From assembly GCA_943737045.1 (NCBI GenBank), contig CALSFV010000655.1, positions 186,001 through 250,000 of the forward strand: DNA of 64,000 nt, written 5' to 3'. The stretch is from Parapristionchus giblindavisi. Lineage: Eukaryota; Nematoda; Chromadorea; Rhabditida; Diplogasteridae. This document shows, in pieces, positions 60,028-64,000 of the stretch. The stretch's first letter is position 1. Every line of letters starts with the position of its first letter. The translations under genes were made by a program, and so were the position numbers. Under the pieces are notes generated by a model. That model saw only the letters and a list, made by a program, of their open reading frames with translations, was not told where the DNA came from and ran no database searches.

Positions 60028-63000
60028 TGAGAGAGAGAGTGAGAGAGAGAGAGAGTGAGAGAGAGAGAACGAGAGAGAGAGATGGTTAAAGAAAATGGCT
60101 GTGTCAGCACAATAATCCATTCGTCTCTCTATCAAATCATTTTAAGAAATTGATAACCGATCAAATATGCATGGGCTTCTCAAAAGCGACGATAAGCTCT
60201 ACACACTTACATAACAACTAACCAATCGATATCAGGAGACAAGATCAACCATCAATCAATAGACCACAAAAGAACGACTAGGAACGGATACTGTAGCATT
60301 AACCAATCAATACTGTAAGCTCGATCAATGCTTCGTTCACACATCAATACAGTTAACCCAATCAATACTTCCTTAACCAATCAATACTGTACAACTAAGC
60401 TCTACTTTAAAATAATGGTCAGGAAAGTCATATGGTTAAAAAAAGAACTGTGAAAACATGGCGATCAACAGAGAATGATAATACACAGGAAGAGGAGAAG
60501 AGAGGAACTAGGTGTGATTTCGAAAGACGCCGATGATAAAAACCGGAAGTTTGATCAGAAGTAAAAGTAGTTAGTCAACAACAACAGACCTCGGTACGAG
60601 TTTGGCGTGAGCATCGATCGATTTGTTTGCGAGAGAGAGAGAGGAAGAGACGCGAAAGATGAGAGAGAGACAGTGACCCTCTCGATCAATCGATAATCGA
60701 CCAAGGGGTAGATCACTCACTACTCTCTTCCCGTCTCCCCAATCTCACTCACTCACTGTAGTGTAGAGAGATATCGCGGTGGATCTACTAGACCACTCTT
60801 CCTTAACAAAGGAATCAATCAATAAATCAATAATCAACAATACTCTTAAAACATCTTTATAGCACTCGGACAGCACAGTGGTGTAAGTGGTGTGTGTGTA
60901 GTTTTTTTCAAAATATCAGAACATTTACAAAATCGATAAAATACTATCGAAGAAAGAAGAATATGATGAGGCAGGGAGGGACACGGTATCTGGATGAGAG
61001 TATTCGAGAGGAGATTACGGTAATTGTCCACATTATCGATTGCAGAAGGGACGAGGAAAATATGGATTGATTGGGAGACACAGCCTATAGTGACTAATAA
61101 GGAAAAGATGCAAAGTGAGCGTAAAAACAAAGAGAGAGTGAGTGTAAGAATGAATGAGAGAGAGTCCAAGAGAGGAGAACATGGACAAAATAAGTTACGA
61201 ATGTATGTACTATTTACTACTATATGCGTAATCATCTATGATATTGCTCATGTATGGTGTAGATTGACGAGATTTGGGACGAGGGTAGTGGAACAACGGA
61301 GGTATGCAAGTGAAAAAATAGAATAAAGAATAATAATGTATATATGTAATTAACATAAAAATATTACAGTGTGTGTACAATGAAGGCCAGGGCAACCTAT
61401 GTTCAGCTAATTACAGTAAAAGTTGATAGAGCATGCTTGATTGAGAAGTGGTAAAGCACGGATGTACATGGATATCGATTTATTGACCAAGACCTCTTCG
61501 AAAGATCGCCTGAGGCCATAATCTTAAAATGACGTAGTCTTGGATAGCCATGAACAACCGTGAGTGAGATGGGGCATGCAGGCTAAGAGTACAGTAATCA
61601 ATACAGTACACCAATGGAACTTGTTAGCGGTGGGACAGAAGTATGAGCAAGGGGGCAAACGGAGCGAACACACTCACAACGTCACTCTCCATACAGTTGT
61701 CAGACATGAGAATACAGGAAATAGAAGATACTACAACAACAGAGTGAAACGCTGAAACACTGTACACAGTAAAAAAATCGATCGATAACTCAATCAATCA
61801 ATAAATCGATATCTCAATCAATGACTCACAACGTTTCACAATTTTACGTGTTTGAGCGTATGCGAGAGGACGGAGGTGATAGAGAAACGACCGAAAGGGA
61901 GGACGGGAGAAGGGAAGGATACAGGCGAGAGACAACAGCCGCTAGAAGAGACGTGCAGAGATATAGTCACAAATAGGCGTATACGAAAATGAACACAGGT
62001 GAGCGCACAAGGATTTGCGTGGAGGGTTGCACAACCATGATCATCTACAGTATACCCCAGGGCAGCCCTGACGGAGAAATCGTGGCTGGACTCAAGACCC
62101 TGCTTGACCAATCCCCCATTCAAAACAACAAGAGTTACTGTTAGAGAGAAGGGGTACAGAATTGATAAAGCGAAGGGGAGGTATAGTAAACAGTGGGAAT
62201 AGAGGAGGGGATTACGGGGATAGAACAGGGAACGACATCAAGATCACCGTTTAGTCATTCTCCTCTTCCCTGTCGTTGCTAAACATCGCAAGTCACGAAC
62301 GCGGAATGGGCGAGTGCCCCGTGCGTAATTAGCAATGGAAAAAGACAGAAAGTGAAAGCAGTTGGAGGCTAGGGAACGTTAATTTAAGGGGGGGGGGGGT
62401 TGGGTAGGTAGTGCAAAGGTGCAAAACGCTAAACACCAATCACGTAACCGAAAGATGCCAAAGCAGATAGATAGCGCGAGCAAGCTGAGAAAGACACAAC
62501 TATGGTAGTCAACCAATCAATAACCAGCAATGTGTAGTACGGTAGAGCAGCAGCGAGACTTGCGTCGGGTCAGATCCATGATTTTGAGAGCGAGAGATAA
62601 GAAAAACTGAATCACGAGCGGTATGGTACAACTGTAGAGCAGGAGATGGGATTGAGATGGGGCCGTAAAGCAAGCGAGATTGCGATTTTTGGAAATTCTA
62701 TGTAACATAAAATTTAAACAAATAATAATAAGTAAGAGGGTTCGAGTGGAAAGAGGGTGCTGGAAACTCAAAAGTGATTTGGAGATTAATTGTGCGGTGA
62801 TAAGCAGGCAACAAGGAAAACGATAAGGGGCGAGGAAGGGTTGTTGGAGAGAATGAGAAAGAGAGTGGAGGCTGTAATAGGCAAATGATAATTGTGATAA
62901 CAGAACAACGAAGAGACATGCTGATAAGCACAGTAGAGCGGCGACGACAGTGTGCCATCCGTAGATCGATCGATACCGTGGTATACTACTGTACCTACCG

Positions 63001-63489
63001 GCCGAGTACGGTAGACTCAGCCAATCAGCTCAAACGACGTGTCGGCGTCCTGCAAAGGCGAGGGGTTGGATGCAGGGAGGAAACGATTATTGATTGATTA
63101 GCAGAGGAAAGATTAATTGATTAGTTGAGGGAGTAGATCACGAACCGAACCAGGCATATATAGTGTGTATAGAGTGGGTGGGGGATGCACAATTTTGACC
63201 AGAATACGGGGGGAAATGGAAAGATCAAAGATATTGAGGTACAAACAAAAAGATATTGAGGTTTCAGGTTAACTATACTAATATTGGGGATATGAAATTG
63301 AATAAGCAATTTGGATGAAACATCAAACCACCAGCCCAATGCGAAATGCAACAAGAAATTGTGAATAGAACTAGATAAAAATATAGATCCTTTTTTTAGA
63401 AATCAACCAATAGCCCCGTGTGAAATAATCATAAACGGTTGATACATGGGTCACGAATCAATCAATAATCAATCGATAATGTAATCGAT
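57081..63489. other. Gene-free, strongly purine-skewed region
   Basis: I find no supported exon in 6.4 kb. The plus strand is dominated by GA-rich low complexity: 57455-57515, 57700-57760, 57840-58010, 58720-59210 and a near-pure GA tract at 59969-60082; ORFs there are repetitive (R/E/G on plus, S/L/P on minus). G10 (57386-57395) and G12 (62388-62399) runs occur. A dispersed repeat copy lies at 58490-58595. CAATCAAT/ATCGAT motifs resume near 60220-60370 and 61780-61830. Confidence 0.6.
58490..58595 (+). repeat. Dispersed ~100 bp repeat, copy 2
   Basis: Partner of 6465-6565 (minus): shares AAATAACGAATTTT, AATCAACCCACCCTATTTCG, GACCCTC(T/C)ATATAAA and GAAAATGTATG in the same order. Because the same words mark intron 1 of FIP1, the ORF starting at 58561 (MARVPKMYDS...) is repeat-derived. 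Confidence 0.7.
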
Positions 63490-63618
63490 CTAGACCTTGG
63501 CTCCTCCGCCGCCATTCTCTCCGGATACGAGAGACGCCATGTGGTAGTGCTGCTTGCGCAATTCCGCGAGACGAGCACGCTCGCGCGTCAACGACTGCTC
63601 CAACTCGAGACAGCGGAC
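63490..63618 (-). CDS. HIP1R: HIP1R/Sla2-family protein, C-terminal exon (partial)
   Basis: HIP1/HIP1R/Sla2 proteins link clathrin coats to actin through ANTH, coiled-coil and C-terminal THATCH (I/LWEQ) domains. The exon, after acceptor TTGTAG, is in phase 0 and encodes 42 aa plus TAG: RCLELEQSLTRERARLAELR then KQHYHMA and a Gly-rich tail. Vertebrate HIP1R ends with the same pattern (RVLELE..L..ER..LGELRK.HY). The ANTH and main THATCH exons must lie beyond 64000. The identification rests on one short exon, so it is good but not certain. The antisense/alternative frame ORF 63742-63458 is a shadow. Confidence 0.72.
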   Translation of the reverse strand, partial: VRCLELEQSLTRERARLAELRKQHYHMASLVSGENGGGGAKV

Positions 63619-63640
63619 CTACAATGTTACTTATAATAAA

Positions 63641-63681
<41 letters not shown>

Positions 63682-64000
63682 GAATATTAATAATAATATC
63701 GATCGAATCATAAAAGGCAGATAATACTGTTAGAATAGTCAATTAATTCCTCAAAATCGAATCATATTTACATGTCTAGAAATAGAAAACCTCATCCTAG
63801 TAACTAGTTACTGATCAGATATTCCTCGATTTAAACAGTCATCATAAATATAAATAATATGACCGAAATTCTTCCTTCTTTTACAATATCTCAACAATAT
63901 CTTCTTCGCTGTGATCAAGTAATTGCAGTGTATACATAATTTTCTCATATTTTATATCACTTTAAAAAAATATCTATATACATTTGTCTCATAAAGTAAT
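63619..64000 (-). other. Intron of the HIP1R-like gene with (TAA)n microsatellite
   Basis: AT-rich, no exon seen. A (TAA/ATA)n tract covers 63635-63695. Sequence continues AT-rich to the window edge. Confidence 0.55.

Noticed and set aside
1..64000. CRISPR arrays, prophage, operons of bacterial type
   Set aside because: The tandem arrays have no spacer-repeat architecture and all conserved genes are intron-containing eukaryotic orthologues.

Overview
This is eukaryotic nuclear DNA, most likely from a free-living nematode. The signs are many short exons (about 40-200 bp), mostly T-rich/CAG 3' splice sites, initiator ATGs sitting directly on an AG (as spliced-leader acceptors do), a gene pair 61 bp apart on one strand, many TACNGTA motifs, and long G-mononucleotide runs. 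The acceptors are looser than the TTTTCAG of Caenorhabditis (several end in AAG). Another rhabditid or diplogastrid lineage is plausible, but that is inference.

I could join nine conserved genes exon by exon with consistent reading phase, apart from one unresolved N-terminus. Left to right they are: FIP1 polyadenylation factor (-, 43-6779); VPS36 of ESCRT-II (-, 7620-14150); TACO1/YebC-family mitochondrial translation factor (+, 14650-18684); a type I diacylglycerol kinase (-, 19482-25934, N-terminus incomplete); nucleoside diphosphate kinase (+, 31953-33412); TXNDC17-type thioredoxin-like protein (+, 33808-34649); OSGEP/KAE1 tRNA t6A synthase (-, 35156-40265); a small LYR-motif protein (-, 40327-40968); and a TMEM55/PIP4P phosphoinositide phosphatase (-, 42783-47177) with a tRNA-Ala(AGC) inside one intron. 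A further predicted protein of unknown function lies at 48217-48696 (-), and the last exon of a HIP1R homologue at 63490-63618 (-), the rest of which lies past the right edge. The products belong to unrelated housekeeping pathways. LYR-OSGEP looks like an operon; NDK-TXNDC17 and VPS36-FIP1 are weaker candidates.

The gene-poor parts are about 25.9-31.9 kb and 48.7-63.5 kb. The second holds inverted-repeat elements, tRNA-derived repeats and long GA-rich tracts.

The most unusual material is in the introns. Six large near-palindromic foldback elements of 1.0-2.0 kb occur, four inside introns, with no transposase visible. Several introns contain tandem arrays that begin exactly at the 5' splice site and carry a donor-like GT in most units. 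One NDK intron consists entirely of five tandem GT...AG units. Many 5' splice sites are the dispersed motif GTACGGTA rather than GTAAGT. Together these suggest that splice-site-bearing sequences have been multiplying within introns.
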